From CBDDEI01 sp965226775 (GTDB lineage Bacteria > Chloroflexota > Dehalococcoidia > SHYD01), in the NCBI GenBank assembly GCA_965226775.1, contig CBDDEI010000002.1:186001-250000 (forward strand): a stretch of DNA of 64,000 nt. Direction: 5' to 3'. This document shows positions 8,640-17,688 of this stretch, piece by piece. The notes under the pieces were generated by a model. That model made no database searches, was not told where the DNA came from, and saw only the letters and a list, made by a program, of their open reading frames with translations. Numbering within the stretch: position 1 is the stretch's first letter; each line of letters starts with the position of its first letter. The position numbers and the translations under genes were made by a program.

Positions 8640-10442
8640 CTAACATTTACTGGGATCGACCCATGCTTCTGCGCGCCAGGCTTGATGGAATCCTCCCCAA
8701 GAATGACTCCAGTTTTGAAGCTGACACGCGACGAGGTGATTGTATGAGTAGGCTTCTGTGGGAACATACGGCATCGTTTCCCAAAGGTACTCCTCCAGAG
8801 CGTCCAGGACCTCCAGCCGCTTCTCAAGATTTAGTTCTTTTGAATGGGCCGCGACGAACTCATCGAGTTTTGGATCCTTGATGCCGAGAAAGTTTTGGGG
8901 GCTATTTGAATCAAGGAAATCGCCCACCCAGAAGTTAGGTTGATGCGGACCAGCATAGGCCCCCCAAGCGAATTCAAACTCGTGCTTGTTGAGGACGGGG
9001 CTGAAGTTCACTCCATCGGAGAGCTCTATTGTGACATCAATGCCTACGGCTTTAAGGTGCTGCTGTACAACCGCAGCCTCTTGGCTGTAGCGTTCGACCG
9101 TAATCAGGGTTATTTTGAGTTCATTAGGCTTGAACCCGGCTTCAGCAATGAGTCGCTTTGATTCGTCGCGGTCTACCCGCCCGTATTCCCTAATCTTTTC
9201 TTGAGGCCATGCCCAAGTTGCTAGATAGGGTGGGAGGAAACTGGCATAGAGCGCTCCGCCCCTGCTTACAATCAGTTCCTCTCTGTCGATAGCAAATGAG
9301 ACGGCCCGCCGCAGGCGCACATCCTCTGTAAACGCGTTCTTGTGGCGATGGTTGATATAGAAAGTATCCATCGCTTCAAAGGGTGTTCGAAGCCAAGTGG
9401 TCTTCGCCCACCTCTTCAGTACTGCTTCGGCATCAGACGGGAACAGTACGTTAATGTAGACCGTTTGTCCTGCTAGAAAGGCTGCTATCTCAGCCGCCCG
9501 GTCAGGGACGATGATGGTCTTGTGACCATCCAAGTAGGGCAAGGGCTTGTTGTCAACGCCCATATCCCAGTAGTCGGGGTTACGCTCAAGCACAGTAATC
9601 GTAGCCGGTCTGAAATCCTGCACCATAAAAGGCCCTGTGCCGATGGCTCGACTCTTGAAGTCGCCATCCGCGTCGTAGACCTCTTTGGGGAACATCAGAT
9701 TGCGATAATCCGCTAGCCGGGCCATGAAATCGGCATCGGCTTCATCTATTTTCAGCACGACCGTTTTTCCATCCGGCACTTCGTAGTTGACATCCCTCCA
9801 AAACGCCCCGAGCAGTACGCCCTCACGCTTCTGGTGCTCAATTGAAAAAGCCACATCAGCACTGGTGAACTTGCGGCCGTTTACTGGGGGTTTGTTGTGC
9901 CAGCGCGCATCATCACGGAGCTTCATGGTAAGCGTCGTCCCATCTGGGGAGAATGACCACGACTCTGCTAGGCGAGGCTTTACGGTAAAGTCGTTGATAA
10001 AACAGCCCCTGAACTCAACCAACCCGTTATAAACTTGGTTGACGTCGCCATAGCGCGCAACGATCTTCGTGGGGTCTAAATGCTCGGCAGGGTTGCGTCC
10101 AGCAACCGTCGTAATCCCGCCCCGCACCGGCGGACCTTGGGAACGCCAAACCTCTTTGCCAAGCTCGCACTGCTGCTTATCCATGGCTGTTTCTGCTGGC
10201 AACTTTTGCTCAGCTATTTGGGTGGGCTGGGCGGTTTGGGTCGTTTGGCTAGGCTGGGTGGTTTCAGTCGTTTGGCTAGGCTGGGTGGTTTCAGTCGTTT
10301 GAGTGGGCTGAGTGGTTTCAGTCGTTTGGCTAGGCTGGGTGGTTTGAGTTTGCTGAGCAGGTTCAGCTTGAGGTTGACACGCCATAGACAGAACACTTAT
10401 CACCAATATGCCTGTCAAGCTACTCAACGTTTTTGTAAGCAT
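8640..10442 (-). CDS. Lipoprotein ABC-transporter solute-binding protein (SBP_bac_5)
   Basis: A 600-residue family-5 (peptide/nickel/opine type) extracytoplasmic binding protein. The start at 10442 follows AGGAGAGG; the frame is open 10 codons further up but without a ribosome site. A signal peptide ends in the lipobox LSMAC, predicting lipidation at Cys22. Residues 25-80 form a Thr/Gln/Pro linker of five 9-residue repeats, then the two-lobe binding domain starts near residue 90. No permease or ATPase gene is in the cluster, so it is an orphan that must work with components elsewhere or act as a substrate scavenger. It sits between amidohydrolase C and the SDRs and probably captures the pathway substrate (inference). 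Confidence 0.92.
   Translation of the reverse strand: MLTKTLSSLTGILVISVLSMACQPQAEPAQQTQTTQPSQTTETTQPTQTTETTQPSQTTETTQPSQTTQTAQPTQIAEQKLPAETAMDKQQCELGKEVWRSQGPPVRGGITTVAGRNPAEHLDPTKIVARYGDVNQVYNGLVEFRGCFINDFTVKPRLAESWSFSPDGTTLTMKLRDDARWHNKPPVNGRKFTSADVAFSIEHQKREGVLLGAFWRDVNYEVPDGKTVVLKIDEADADFMARLADYRNLMFPKEVYDADGDFKSRAIGTGPFMVQDFRPATITVLERNPDYWDMGVDNKPLPYLDGHKTIIVPDRAAEIAAFLAGQTVYINVLFPSDAEAVLKRWAKTTWLRTPFEAMDTFYINHRHKNAFTEDVRLRRAVSFAIDREELIVSRGGALYASFLPPYLATWAWPQEKIREYGRVDRDESKRLIAEAGFKPNELKITLITVERYSQEAAVVQQHLKAVGIDVTIELSDGVNFSPVLNKHEFEFAWGAYAGPHQPNFWVGDFLDSNSPQNFLGIKDPKLDEFVAAHSKELNLEKRLEVLDALEEYLWETMPYVPTEAYSYNHLVACQLQNWSHSWGGFHQAWRAEAWVDPSKC
10206..10340 (-). repeat. 27-bp tandem coding repeat (Thr/Gln/Pro linker)
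   Basis: Five in-frame 27-bp units encode TQPSQTTET-like nonapeptides (residues 35-79 of the binding protein), the last one degenerate. The repeat tethers the binding domain away from the lipid anchor. Such repeats change copy number easily. Confidence 0.9.
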
Positions 10443-10535
10443 ATTCCTCTCCTTACTCGTCCTTCCTCGCAAACAGCCGTTAGTAGGATTTGGCCACTCG
10501 AAGTTTTGCCGTGTTCTACATAACTCTGCCTACTC

Positions 10536-11603
10536 TTATAAGCCGTAAAAAGCTCTTGCGTTATCGTCCACGATCTTTTGATAGAGCTCAGGAGTGATGG
10601 TGTCTCTAGTCTGTGTATTCTGGAAGACTTCTACTTCTGCAGAAACATCAGTGTGGCCAAAGTCTGTGCCAATGAGCAGCTGGGTATCTCCTGAGTATTT
10701 TGCGATGTAATTGAAGTCGTCAGTGCTAAAGCATGACACCCAGACTCGGTAATCTTTGAAGATGTCTTCGGGCATATTTATCCGCTCTCCTCGACGCCTA
10801 AGATCGGTTATCGCGTAGGGGACCCAGCCGGCACCGGCCTCAATGCACCCCATGCGCAGTTTGGGGTGCCGCTCAAAGAGTCCGTTACAGATAGCGGCAT
10901 GAACCGCACCCACGTTACCCAGCAGCAGGTTCCAGAAGGCCCCGGCGCCTCCCACACGTTTGGAAAGTGTTTCAGAAATGTAGCGGTTGGAACTTCCAAC
11001 ATGTACTCCAACGCACATGTCCAGCCGGCTGACCTCCTCGTACAGTGGGTCAAAGTAGGGGTCGTGGATGAGCATGTCGTACTCTACCGAGCGCATAAAG
11101 ACCCCTACTGCGCCATTTTCTTTGGCATAGCGCAACTGCTCTATCGCATGGGGCATACTAAGAAGAGGTAAACAGGCCATCCAAGGAAGTCGACCTCCTG
11201 CGGACTTTGTTAACTCTGCCATCCAGCGATTCCAACCCCAGCATATGGGGATTTCCGCCTCTGGAAGGTCAGTAACTTGGCTGATAAAGATGGTGGTATA
11301 CAAGATCTGGATGTCTATACCAAGGGTATCCATCGCTTGTAATCTTGCTTCCGAACTCTCCATCTCACGAGCAGCCTGGTCAGTATCAATACGACGTCCT
11401 GATGTCGCTGCGAACTCTTTGAAGAGGGTGTCGGTAAGGACAGGACGCGCTAAGCCGCAGATCTGATTGTTCACAACCCAATACTGAGATTTGTTGCCCT
11501 CCGGTGAGACGAGTCGAGGACGCCAACGAACGTCAGATTTGTCCATAAAATCCCATGTTCGATCGCTTTCAACCACATGGGCGTCAGAATCAATAATTGC
11601 CAT
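10536..11603 (-). CDS. Amidohydrolase (ACMSD/Amidohydro_2-like), paralog C
   Basis: A 355-residue third member of the amidohydrolase set, with DSDAH at residues 5-9, a VHVGSSN segment and GTDFGHTD near the C-terminus. The ATG at 11603 is chosen over an upstream frame-open ATG because GGAGGTG lies seven bases before it and the protein then starts like paralogs A and B. It is the promoter-proximal gene of the minus-strand cluster, facing the HTH regulator. It resembles paralog B more than A in the WNRWMA and IFI segments. Confidence 0.9.
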   Translation of the reverse strand: MAIIDSDAHVVESDRTWDFMDKSDVRWRPRLVSPEGNKSQYWVVNNQICGLARPVLTDTLFKEFAATSGRRIDTDQAAREMESSEARLQAMDTLGIDIQILYTTIFISQVTDLPEAEIPICWGWNRWMAELTKSAGGRLPWMACLPLLSMPHAIEQLRYAKENGAVGVFMRSVEYDMLIHDPYFDPLYEEVSRLDMCVGVHVGSSNRYISETLSKRVGGAGAFWNLLLGNVGAVHAAICNGLFERHPKLRMGCIEAGAGWVPYAITDLRRRGERINMPEDIFKDYRVWVSCFSTDDFNYIAKYSGDTQLLIGTDFGHTDVSAEVEVFQNTQTRDTITPELYQKIVDDNARAFYGL

Positions 11604-11640
11604 GGCACGCCACCTCCTATAACTCGGCTGAGTTAGGGAC

Positions 11641-11671
11641 ATACTATGAAGGGCTGTTGACAAATGTCAAC
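11641..11671 (-). promoter_or_regulatory. Promoter of the catabolic cluster overlapped by a palindromic operator
   Basis: GTTGACAAATGTCAAC at 11656-11671 is a perfect palindrome (7-bp arms, 2-bp centre). On the minus strand its TTGACA (11670-11665) is a consensus -35, and TAGTAT at 11646-11641 lies 18 bases downstream as a -10, putting the start of transcription about 30 bases before amidohydrolase C. A protein bound to the palindrome would block this promoter. The divergent HTH gene is the obvious candidate (inference). Confidence 0.6.
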
Positions 11672-11760
11672 TAAACTTTAGGCTCCGCTTGCATATTCAC
11701 TAAAATGCCCTAATATTTTAATATCCTAACTTATCAGCAGAATTTCTATGCGGAGAAATA

Positions 11761-12933
11761 ATGACTAGCATCGCATTCCCCACAGCAGCGGCAGGGCCGT
11801 TCTACTCAGCTGATTACGATAGATATAGGTTTATTGAGCTATTGCTTGAGAAAGAACGAAAGTTAGCGGGTCTAACCCAGGAAGAGCTGGCAACCAAGTG
11901 TGGTTCTCCATACGTGAAGGCTTTTCACATTACAACTATGGAGAATCTAACAAAAACGATCAATGACAAGAGCAGGCGAGTCGACCGAGCTCGACTATTA
12001 ATGGTTATATCTTGGGGGCTTAGGCTTCCCAAATGGAAGGTTGATCTGTTTCTAGAATTGTTTGATGGCACGCCGCTAAGCGAACCGGAGTTCGACCGAT
12101 ATCTCTTCCTATACGAGCATGAGGAAAAGCCCGCCACGGTAGCAGCTGTGCAGGATGGTGGTGAGCGGCTTAGGAGCAACTGGTTCAAGGCGACTCACGA
12201 GCTATTAGCCGACTGGCTATGGCCACATCGCGGTCCAGTTTCTGTGAATGTCTCAGTACATAGCGACCAGACGAACAACGACTTGGAGCGTGAGCGAGCA
12301 GTCCTGGAGCTAGAGTCCCGACCTGGCATGCACCTAGCTATACGGTCTGTGCCCCTACGATTCACTGTCCCTCCACCCCGGGATAAAGAGGAGTACGCTT
12401 TTCAGCTAGAAAAAGCGGACCCCTTCAGCACACAGCCAGGGGCTGACATAGAAGAACGTTTTGCTATCGAGCTAAAAAGGCACGAGACTTTTTACCACAC
12501 GCTGAGGACTTATGGCTACATCTCTATCCATTCGATGCCAACAATAAAGCACTTGCTTCAACAGCAAGACGAATACAAGCGGCTGCTAGCACGGGAGCAA
12601 TTGAGAAGATTGACAAGTTTGCTCTGGGAGTACGATGACTTCCATATCGGATTGGCAGACAACACACCTTTCTTGGAACTAAAAATAGTCGGTTTTGACT
12701 GGGCGATAATGGCAGGAGCGATTGACTCGTTATTTGAGCGAGCGAATTGGGGACCTAGGTTTGTTCAATGGAACGATCCTACTATTGTGCTGACGTTTGT
12801 AAGTGACTTCTGGGAAAACTTCTATAGGCTTCCCCCCAACGCCAGGGAGAAGGCGGCAGTGATCGATACATTATGCGAGATTGCTGAATTACCGCATCCC
12901 CGGAGTGCCGGTGGTGTGCTCCTCGAAAAGTGA
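11761..12933 (+). CDS. XRE-type HTH regulator with large C-terminal domain
   Basis: A 390-residue protein. Residues 22-75 look like an XRE helix-turn-helix (ERKLAGLTQEELATKC...ITTMENLTK), though longer between helices than usual. The rest, about 300 residues, is not recognised; its EYKRLLAREQLRRL and FHIGLADNTPFLELKIV stretches loosely recall the C-terminal sensor domain found behind XRE domains in actinobacterial regulators (weak). The start is supported by GGAG six bases upstream. It is divergent from the catabolic cluster and shares the palindrome-containing interval, which suggests it controls that cluster. The base composition is AT-rich like the cluster. Confidence 0.7.
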   Translation: MTSIAFPTAAAGPFYSADYDRYRFIELLLEKERKLAGLTQEELATKCGSPYVKAFHITTMENLTKTINDKSRRVDRARLLMVISWGLRLPKWKVDLFLELFDGTPLSEPEFDRYLFLYEHEEKPATVAAVQDGGERLRSNWFKATHELLADWLWPHRGPVSVNVSVHSDQTNNDLERERAVLELESRPGMHLAIRSVPLRFTVPPPRDKEEYAFQLEKADPFSTQPGADIEERFAIELKRHETFYHTLRTYGYISIHSMPTIKHLLQQQDEYKRLLAREQLRRLTSLLWEYDDFHIGLADNTPFLELKIVGFDWAIMAGAIDSLFERANWGPRFVQWNDPTIVLTFVSDFWENFYRLPPNAREKAAVIDTLCEIAELPHPRSAGGVLLEK

Positions 12934-13251
12934 GCCAAGCTCCATCGTCCGCAGTGGAACAGCTATGCTCAGCTACCTCCCACATGCGCGAGCAGGACTC
13001 GAGGTCCCTCAAGCACTGCAGCCGTTCGGGCAACCGAAGAGTGGGGGCAACGAACTCACGACGCTCAGCGGAAAGGCTAATGGGCACTGAATATCGCTAT
13101 CGCGGAATTCTAGAACCTGTCAAAGTGAGGCGAAGTTTTACCATTGCGTACACTAAGCTCAGGCTGAGCGTGCCTGAGTCCTTACCAGCGGCTACCATCC
13201 TTCCCTGCCAGATCGTGTATGATTGCCGCGATTCTACACACGAGGTGACTC
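12934..13251 (+). other. Intergenic region without a recognised gene
   Basis: These 318 bases follow the HTH gene. Short open frames exist on both strands but have no ribosome sites or recognisable protein pattern. No terminator-like hairpin with a T-run is seen. The visible change from AT-richer to GC-richer sequence occurs near its right end. Confidence 0.5.
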
Positions 13252-13737
13252 TTGGATGCACTAACTCTCCTTAAAGAACTAGCTACTACGGCAGACACTC
13301 AGCTCATGGCAGTGATGAAGCCCGTGACGCCGGAGCAGGGCGCGTGGAAGCTGCCTAACTCCAAGGCGAACACCATCACGTCAACCTTCCTCCATGCGTA
13401 CAGCGGCTGCGACAACCTGATCGCCATCCTTATGGGCCAGCCTAGCCTTATGGAGCAGCGCTGGAAAGAGCGCATCCCGCTGCCCCGCGAGTGGTGGACC
13501 TTCGAGGCTCGCCCAGAGACCGACCTGCTGCTGGCCTATGCCGGCGATGTGACGGTGGTGGTCAACGCCTACCTGGACGACGTGCAGCACGAAACCCTGG
13601 ACGATCTGTCAGAGACCCCGCGCGGCCCGCGCACCATCGGGTCACGCCTCTCGACCCTCCTGGTCACGCACAAGTTCCAGCACACCGGCGACATTTCTTC
13701 GTTGCTCGGCTGCCAAGGCCTTCAGGGCCTGCCGTAA
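13252..13737 (+). CDS. DinB-like four-helix protein
   Basis: A 161-residue protein that reads as a DinB/YfiT-type metal-binding four-helix bundle: N-terminal helix with LLKELATTADTQL, a FLHAYSGCDNLIA helix carrying the first likely His ligand, and a C-terminal VTHKFQHTGDISSL helix with the HxxxH-type ligands. The start is a TTG at 13252 behind GAGGTG four bases away; no ATG gives a better start. Members act as thiol transferases or small-molecule enzymes, but the role here is unknown. A strong terminator follows. Confidence 0.7.
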   Translation: MDALTLLKELATTADTQLMAVMKPVTPEQGAWKLPNSKANTITSTFLHAYSGCDNLIAILMGQPSLMEQRWKERIPLPREWWTFEARPETDLLLAYAGDVTVVVNAYLDDVQHETLDDLSETPRGPRTIGSRLSTLLVTHKFQHTGDISSLLGCQGLQGLP

Positions 13738-13765
13738 TAGCCAACGGTCACACTCACTAAAAGGT

Positions 13766-13791
13766 AAGGGCGTCATGTGGATGACGCCCTT
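13766..13791 (+). terminator. Intrinsic terminator after the DinB-like gene
   Basis: An 11-bp perfect stem (13766-13776 with 13781-13791) closes a GTGG loop and runs into a T/C-rich tail. It separates this gene from the convergent alpha/beta hydrolase. Confidence 0.8.
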
Positions 13792-13818
13792 CTTCTGTGC
13801 ACTATCTGTCTACGTGGT

Positions 13819-14613
13819 TCACGTCTGTACGGGCGACGCCCTGGTAAAGCCGCTTAACGCCCCCGTGTACTGGTCCCAGCCAAGTTCCAGCAGGTTGTTG
13901 TGGCCCGCGCCCTTAATGATCTCCAGCCGCTTCTCCTGCATGGTCAAGGTGTTGAAAAAGTCCGTCACGCTGCTCTGGGAGACCAGTTCATCGTGGTCGC
14001 CGTAGATGAAGAGTGTGGGGATGCTTATAGTGCGCACCTTCTCCAGGTGCTGCCGCTCAAGGGTTTCGGCATCCTCGGTGCGGCCCGCTTCCCGCAGGTA
14101 GTTGAGCACACGCGTGGGGTAGCCCACACCGCTCTCGAGGATGAGCCCCGCGATGTCTTCCGGGTAGTGGGCGGCCAGCTCCACCGCGGAGTGAGAGCCC
14201 ATAGAGCGCCCCATCACGTAGCGAGGCCCCGTGTAGTCGTGCGTGTCCAGCATGATCTTGAAGTTGGCAAAAATCTGGTGCGCATCGGTAATCATGGCCG
14301 GGTAGGAGGGGACGCCGGTGCTGAAGGCGTAGCCGCGGTAGCCCGCAAAGCAGACGTTGAGCCCTAGACGGCCATAGTGCTGGGCCAGGGAATCGTAGTC
14401 ACAAACGGTCTCCCCGTTGCCGTGGAAGAAGAGCAGCGTAGGCCACGCTGGATTGCGCGGGTGCAGGCGGCAGCCCACTTCCACGTCGTCACCCACCGGC
14501 ACCATAAGGTCCACCGCGCCCGGCTGCGCTTCGCTAAAGTCCTCCCGGGGGAAGAAGCCCTGGTAGGCGGCATCGGTGCCCGCAATGATGTCGTAGCGCG
14601 GCGGTTCAAACAT
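13819..14613 (-). CDS. Alpha/beta hydrolase
   Basis: A 264-residue serine hydrolase. FFHGNGE (about 62-68) is the oxyanion-hole segment, GRSMG at 135-139 is the nucleophile elbow (Ser137), FIYGDHDELV carries the catalytic Asp, and GAGHNNL the catalytic His. There is no signal peptide. The layout resembles small cytosolic esterases of the BAAT/DUF-like serine aminopeptidase type. It is transcribed alone on the minus strand. Substrate unknown. Confidence 0.88.
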   Translation of the reverse strand: MFEPPRYDIIAGTDAAYQGFFPREDFSEAQPGAVDLMVPVGDDVEVGCRLHPRNPAWPTLLFFHGNGETVCDYDSLAQHYGRLGLNVCFAGYRGYAFSTGVPSYPAMITDAHQIFANFKIMLDTHDYTGPRYVMGRSMGSHSAVELAAHYPEDIAGLILESGVGYPTRVLNYLREAGRTEDAETLERQHLEKVRTISIPTLFIYGDHDELVSQSSVTDFFNTLTMQEKRLEIIKGAGHNNLLELGWDQYTGALSGFTRASPVQT

Positions 14614-14731
14614 GGTCTATAGCGTGCCGTCGTCCTTAAGGGTTGCGTGGTACGTGTGCCACATTACCCCGGGAAAGTCCTGTGCCTGGGTTCCTAGAGT
14701 GGCTCGCATAGAAGTACTGTATGGCGGCACT

Positions 14732-15646
14732 CTACGCTTCAGGAACCAACCCAGCCGCGGTCAGCTTGCGCTTAGCGTCCTCGTACAGCCCAGAGGATAG
14801 TGGGCCTCTTTGCGCCAGCTCCACGTTCTGCTTCAGGTGCTCCGGGTTCATGGTCCCTACAATAGTGGTGCTCAGGTCCGGGTGGCTCAGGGTGTAGCGC
14901 AGCATCATCTCCATGCGGGACACGCCTTCGTCTAGGAGCGAGTCCAAGCCGGAGCGCTGCCATGTGACCCAGCGGTCGCCTGCTTGCTTGTCGGGGCTGG
15001 GGGCGCCCTTGGCCACGCCGCCGCGGATCACGGTGCCCGCGCCGGCCTTGGCGGCTTCGCTTATCTGCTCTTCATGCTCCCGCTCCAACGCTGAGTAAGG
15101 TATCTGGAACACGTCGAACACGCCCATCTCGATATGGTCTTTGATATCCGGAAGGATAGCGGAGATGCCTATGAAGCGGATCTTACCCTGCTCCTTTAGC
15201 TTGACCAGCACGTCCACCACGTCTTCCTTCTCCAGCTCCTCCTGTGACGGGCTGGAGTGGAACTGCATCACGTCTATGCAGTCTGTTTTCATGCGCCGCA
15301 GGCTCTGCTCGATGCCGGCCTGCACGTTCTCTTTGGTGAACTCGTGGCCGGAGCGCTGCCCCGCAACCATCTCTGCGCCCACTTTGCAGCCGCACTTGCT
15401 CGCCAGGAAGTACTCCGACCGGCGCTGTGAGATGAACTGGCCGATGAGCTCTTCACTAACCCCGTAATCAATAGAAGTGTCGATGTAGTTGATGCCGGAG
15501 TCCAGCACCGTGTTCAGTATGGTGTCCGCTACCTCGGGCGTGATGGCTCGCCCGCGCGGTTCGCCACGCAGCTCCATAGCCCCAAAACCAAGGGTGGTCA
15601 CTTCCAGGCCGGTACGGCCTAATGTCCGTTTGGGTAGATCAGGCAT
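14732..15646 (-). CDS. Aldo/keto reductase
   Basis: A 304-residue NADPH-dependent aldo-keto reductase TIM barrel. The catalytic tetrad is visible: Asp56 (YIDTS), Tyr61 (DYG), Lys84 (ASKCG) and His in MQFHSS. The N-terminal KRTLGRTGLEVTTLGFGAMEL is typical of the AKR family of YdjG/YghZ-like proteins. It probably reduces aldehydes or ketones. It lies just downstream of a membrane-protein gene on the same strand, with 25 bases between them. Confidence 0.92.
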   Translation of the reverse strand: MPDLPKRTLGRTGLEVTTLGFGAMELRGEPRGRAITPEVADTILNTVLDSGINYIDTSIDYGVSEELIGQFISQRRSEYFLASKCGCKVGAEMVAGQRSGHEFTKENVQAGIEQSLRRMKTDCIDVMQFHSSPSQEELEKEDVVDVLVKLKEQGKIRFIGISAILPDIKDHIEMGVFDVFQIPYSALEREHEEQISEAAKAGAGTVIRGGVAKGAPSPDKQAGDRWVTWQRSGLDSLLDEGVSRMEMMLRYTLSHPDLSTTIVGTMNPEHLKQNVELAQRGPLSSGLYEDAKRKLTAAGLVPEA

Positions 15647-15671
15647 AATAACTCTCTTCCTTCTTTCTCTC

Positions 15672-16586
15672 TTACGCTAACAGTTGCAGTGTCCCACTAA
15701 AGAGCAAACCCTCTATCGGCAAGACAGACGCCACGAGAAGATAGCTCGCAAAGCGCTCCCAGCGGTAAAACGCAATCCCAAGAGTCGTGTTGGCTACCAT
15801 TACCAGCGCGCCAATCGCGGGCAGTGCCAGCAGCAGCTCCCGCGGTCCGGTGCTATCCGCAATGCCTAGCGGCGTGACGTGGAGCGCCACCATCTCCGGC
15901 AAAGCGGGTATGAGCCAACTCTGATAGCCAAAGTGTACAACGTTCACTGCCAGTGCGAGCAAAAGCAGCGCCTGCAGGGGCCTATCCTGCCAGATGGGCG
16001 AGTCCCACACATGCCACCGGCGCACCCGCTCCTCTACTGTCGCCGTATGTGCCGCCATACGGCTAGGCTCGCGCAACCGGCGTATCTCATCGGCAAACAC
16101 GGGAGGGTCCGGCACGGAGATGCCATACACGCGGACATCTGTAACCAGGTACAGAAGGTCGGCCGAAGCAGCGTGCGCGGAAAAAAGATGTACCTCTCGT
16201 AGCTCACCAGCCTCCTGCACAGAGCCGCGGCCCAAGTGGAAGCCGGGCCAGTGGATGCCGGAAGCCATGCGAGGCAGCGGAAACTCTGCGCCGGGAACCA
16301 ACCCCAGCATGTCGCCCAGGGGAACCTCCAGCGTGTTGCCCGCCCACCGGATGACCAGGCGGTCCGATTCAAGCTGGTATACGAGCGTCCAGCAGCAGTA
16401 GGTCCAGTAGACAAAGGCCAACGCCAGCGCCAATAGCGCAAGGGCAAGGATACCTGCGGTGAAAGAGGCGAGCCCGATGGGTTCCTGGCTGATCCTCCAG
16501 AGCAGGAGCGCGCTTAGGAGCAGGTTGAGGATCGCGAGGCTCAGGCCAAAGACCAGTCCTCGTCCTCGGGTTGGGAGTACCGGCAT
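15672..16586 (-). CDS. Membrane protein with bacterial PH-like domain
   Basis: A 304-residue membrane protein. Two hydrophobic segments at the N-terminus (about 12-32 and 40-65) precede a soluble stretch (about 70-175: YQLESDRLVIRWAGNTLEVPLGDMLGLVPG) that has the look of a bacterial pleckstrin-homology (bPH) domain, followed by three more hydrophobic segments (about 205-300). No enzyme motif is present. It is six bases downstream of ilvE, so it is probably co-transcribed with it. Function unknown. Confidence 0.7.
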   Translation of the reverse strand: MPVLPTRGRGLVFGLSLAILNLLLSALLLWRISQEPIGLASFTAGILALALLALALAFVYWTYCCWTLVYQLESDRLVIRWAGNTLEVPLGDMLGLVPGAEFPLPRMASGIHWPGFHLGRGSVQEAGELREVHLFSAHAASADLLYLVTDVRVYGISVPDPPVFADEIRRLREPSRMAAHTATVEERVRRWHVWDSPIWQDRPLQALLLLALAVNVVHFGYQSWLIPALPEMVALHVTPLGIADSTGPRELLLALPAIGALVMVANTTLGIAFYRWERFASYLLVASVLPIEGLLFSGTLQLLA

Positions 16587-16592
16587 AGGCTC

Positions 16593-17525
16593 CTAAACGT
16601 TTACGAGCTTATGCGCAGGGGTGCACCAGGCCTTATACTTGGCCACCTTGCCGCGGATAATATCGAAGTAGAACTTTTGCAGCTGACCCGTCACCGGGCC
16701 AATCTTCCCGTCACCCACATTGCGATGGTCCACTTCAAGCACCGGCGAGACGTGGGCCGCCGTGCCTGTCATGAAGCACTCGTCCGCAATGTACAGCTCG
16801 GAACGGTCTATGGGCCGCTCAATGATCTCCAGGCCCAGCTCTTCCCGAGCGATGGTCATAACGGTCTCTCGGGTGATGCCCACCAGGATGTTATCGGAAG
16901 GCGGCGGCGTAAAGAGCTGGTTGTGCCAGACGATGAAGATGTTCTCGCCGGAACCCTCGGATACATGGCCGTCCGCGTTGAGCATGATGGCCTCGTCGTA
17001 GCCGTGATCGGCGGCCTCGGTCTTGGCCAGCGCGCTGTTCACGTAGATGCCGGTCACCTTGGCCCGCGCCGGGATCATCGTGTCGTCCACCCGCCGCCAG
17101 GATGAGGTGCCGCAGCGTATGCCGGCCTCCACGTCCAGGTAGTTACCGAAGGGTGTGACAAAGAGCAGGAAATCGTCGTCGATGGCGTGCAGGCGGACGC
17201 CCACTACCTCAGCGCTCTTGTAGCCAAGAGGCCGCACGTAGATGTCCTCGCTGTACTCGCACATCTCCACCACCTTCACTGTCATGTCGCAGTACTCGTC
17301 AATGGTGTAGGGCAGGTCGATCCTCAGGATACGGCAGGAGCGTACAAAGCGTTCGAAGTGGTCTCGTACCCGGAAGAGATAGAGCTGCTTCTCTTCCTCG
17401 TTCCAGTTGCCACGGATGCCCTCGAATACGGCAGTGCCATAGTTGAATGCGTGGGTCATAATGCCGATTTTGGCGTCTGCCAGGGGCACGAACTGTTTTT
17501 GGAAATACGCGTAGGGGGTTGCCAT
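16593..17525 (-). CDS. ilvE: Branched-chain amino acid aminotransferase
   Basis: A 310-residue class-IV PLP aminotransferase that makes or breaks down valine, leucine and isoleucine. It has FNYGTAVFEGIRG near the N-terminus, the PLP-binding Lys in the PARAKVTG segment, and EGSGENIFIV. The start at 17525 is supported by AAAGGAG eight bases upstream; the frame is open 46 codons further but this would be abnormal for the family. It is divergent from an MFS gene, sharing a 163-bp interval. Together with the valine-responsive valS leader nearby it belongs to branched-chain amino acid metabolism. Confidence 0.95.
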   Translation of the reverse strand: MATPYAYFQKQFVPLADAKIGIMTHAFNYGTAVFEGIRGNWNEEEKQLYLFRVRDHFERFVRSCRILRIDLPYTIDEYCDMTVKVVEMCEYSEDIYVRPLGYKSAEVVGVRLHAIDDDFLLFVTPFGNYLDVEAGIRCGTSSWRRVDDTMIPARAKVTGIYVNSALAKTEAADHGYDEAIMLNADGHVSEGSGENIFIVWHNQLFTPPPSDNILVGITRETVMTIAREELGLEIIERPIDRSELYIADECFMTGTAAHVSPVLEVDHRNVGDGKIGPVTGQLQKFYFDIIRGKVAKYKAWCTPAHKLVNV

Positions 17526-17688
17526 TGGGCCGCTCCTTTTGGTGTACGTGGGCAGATTATATGTTGCCGCTCCGCTGCCTGGCAAGCAGGGAGGGGCGGA
17601 CCGAACGCACAGGTGTTGTTCCTGCGCAAGGTTGGGGGGTATACTAGCCAAGTTACCTCCCACTACATCTCATCTGCAGGGAATAGTA

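Noticed and set aside
10206..10340. Non-coding tandem repeat or CRISPR-like array
   Set aside because: The 27-bp units are in frame inside the binding-protein gene and encode a linker.
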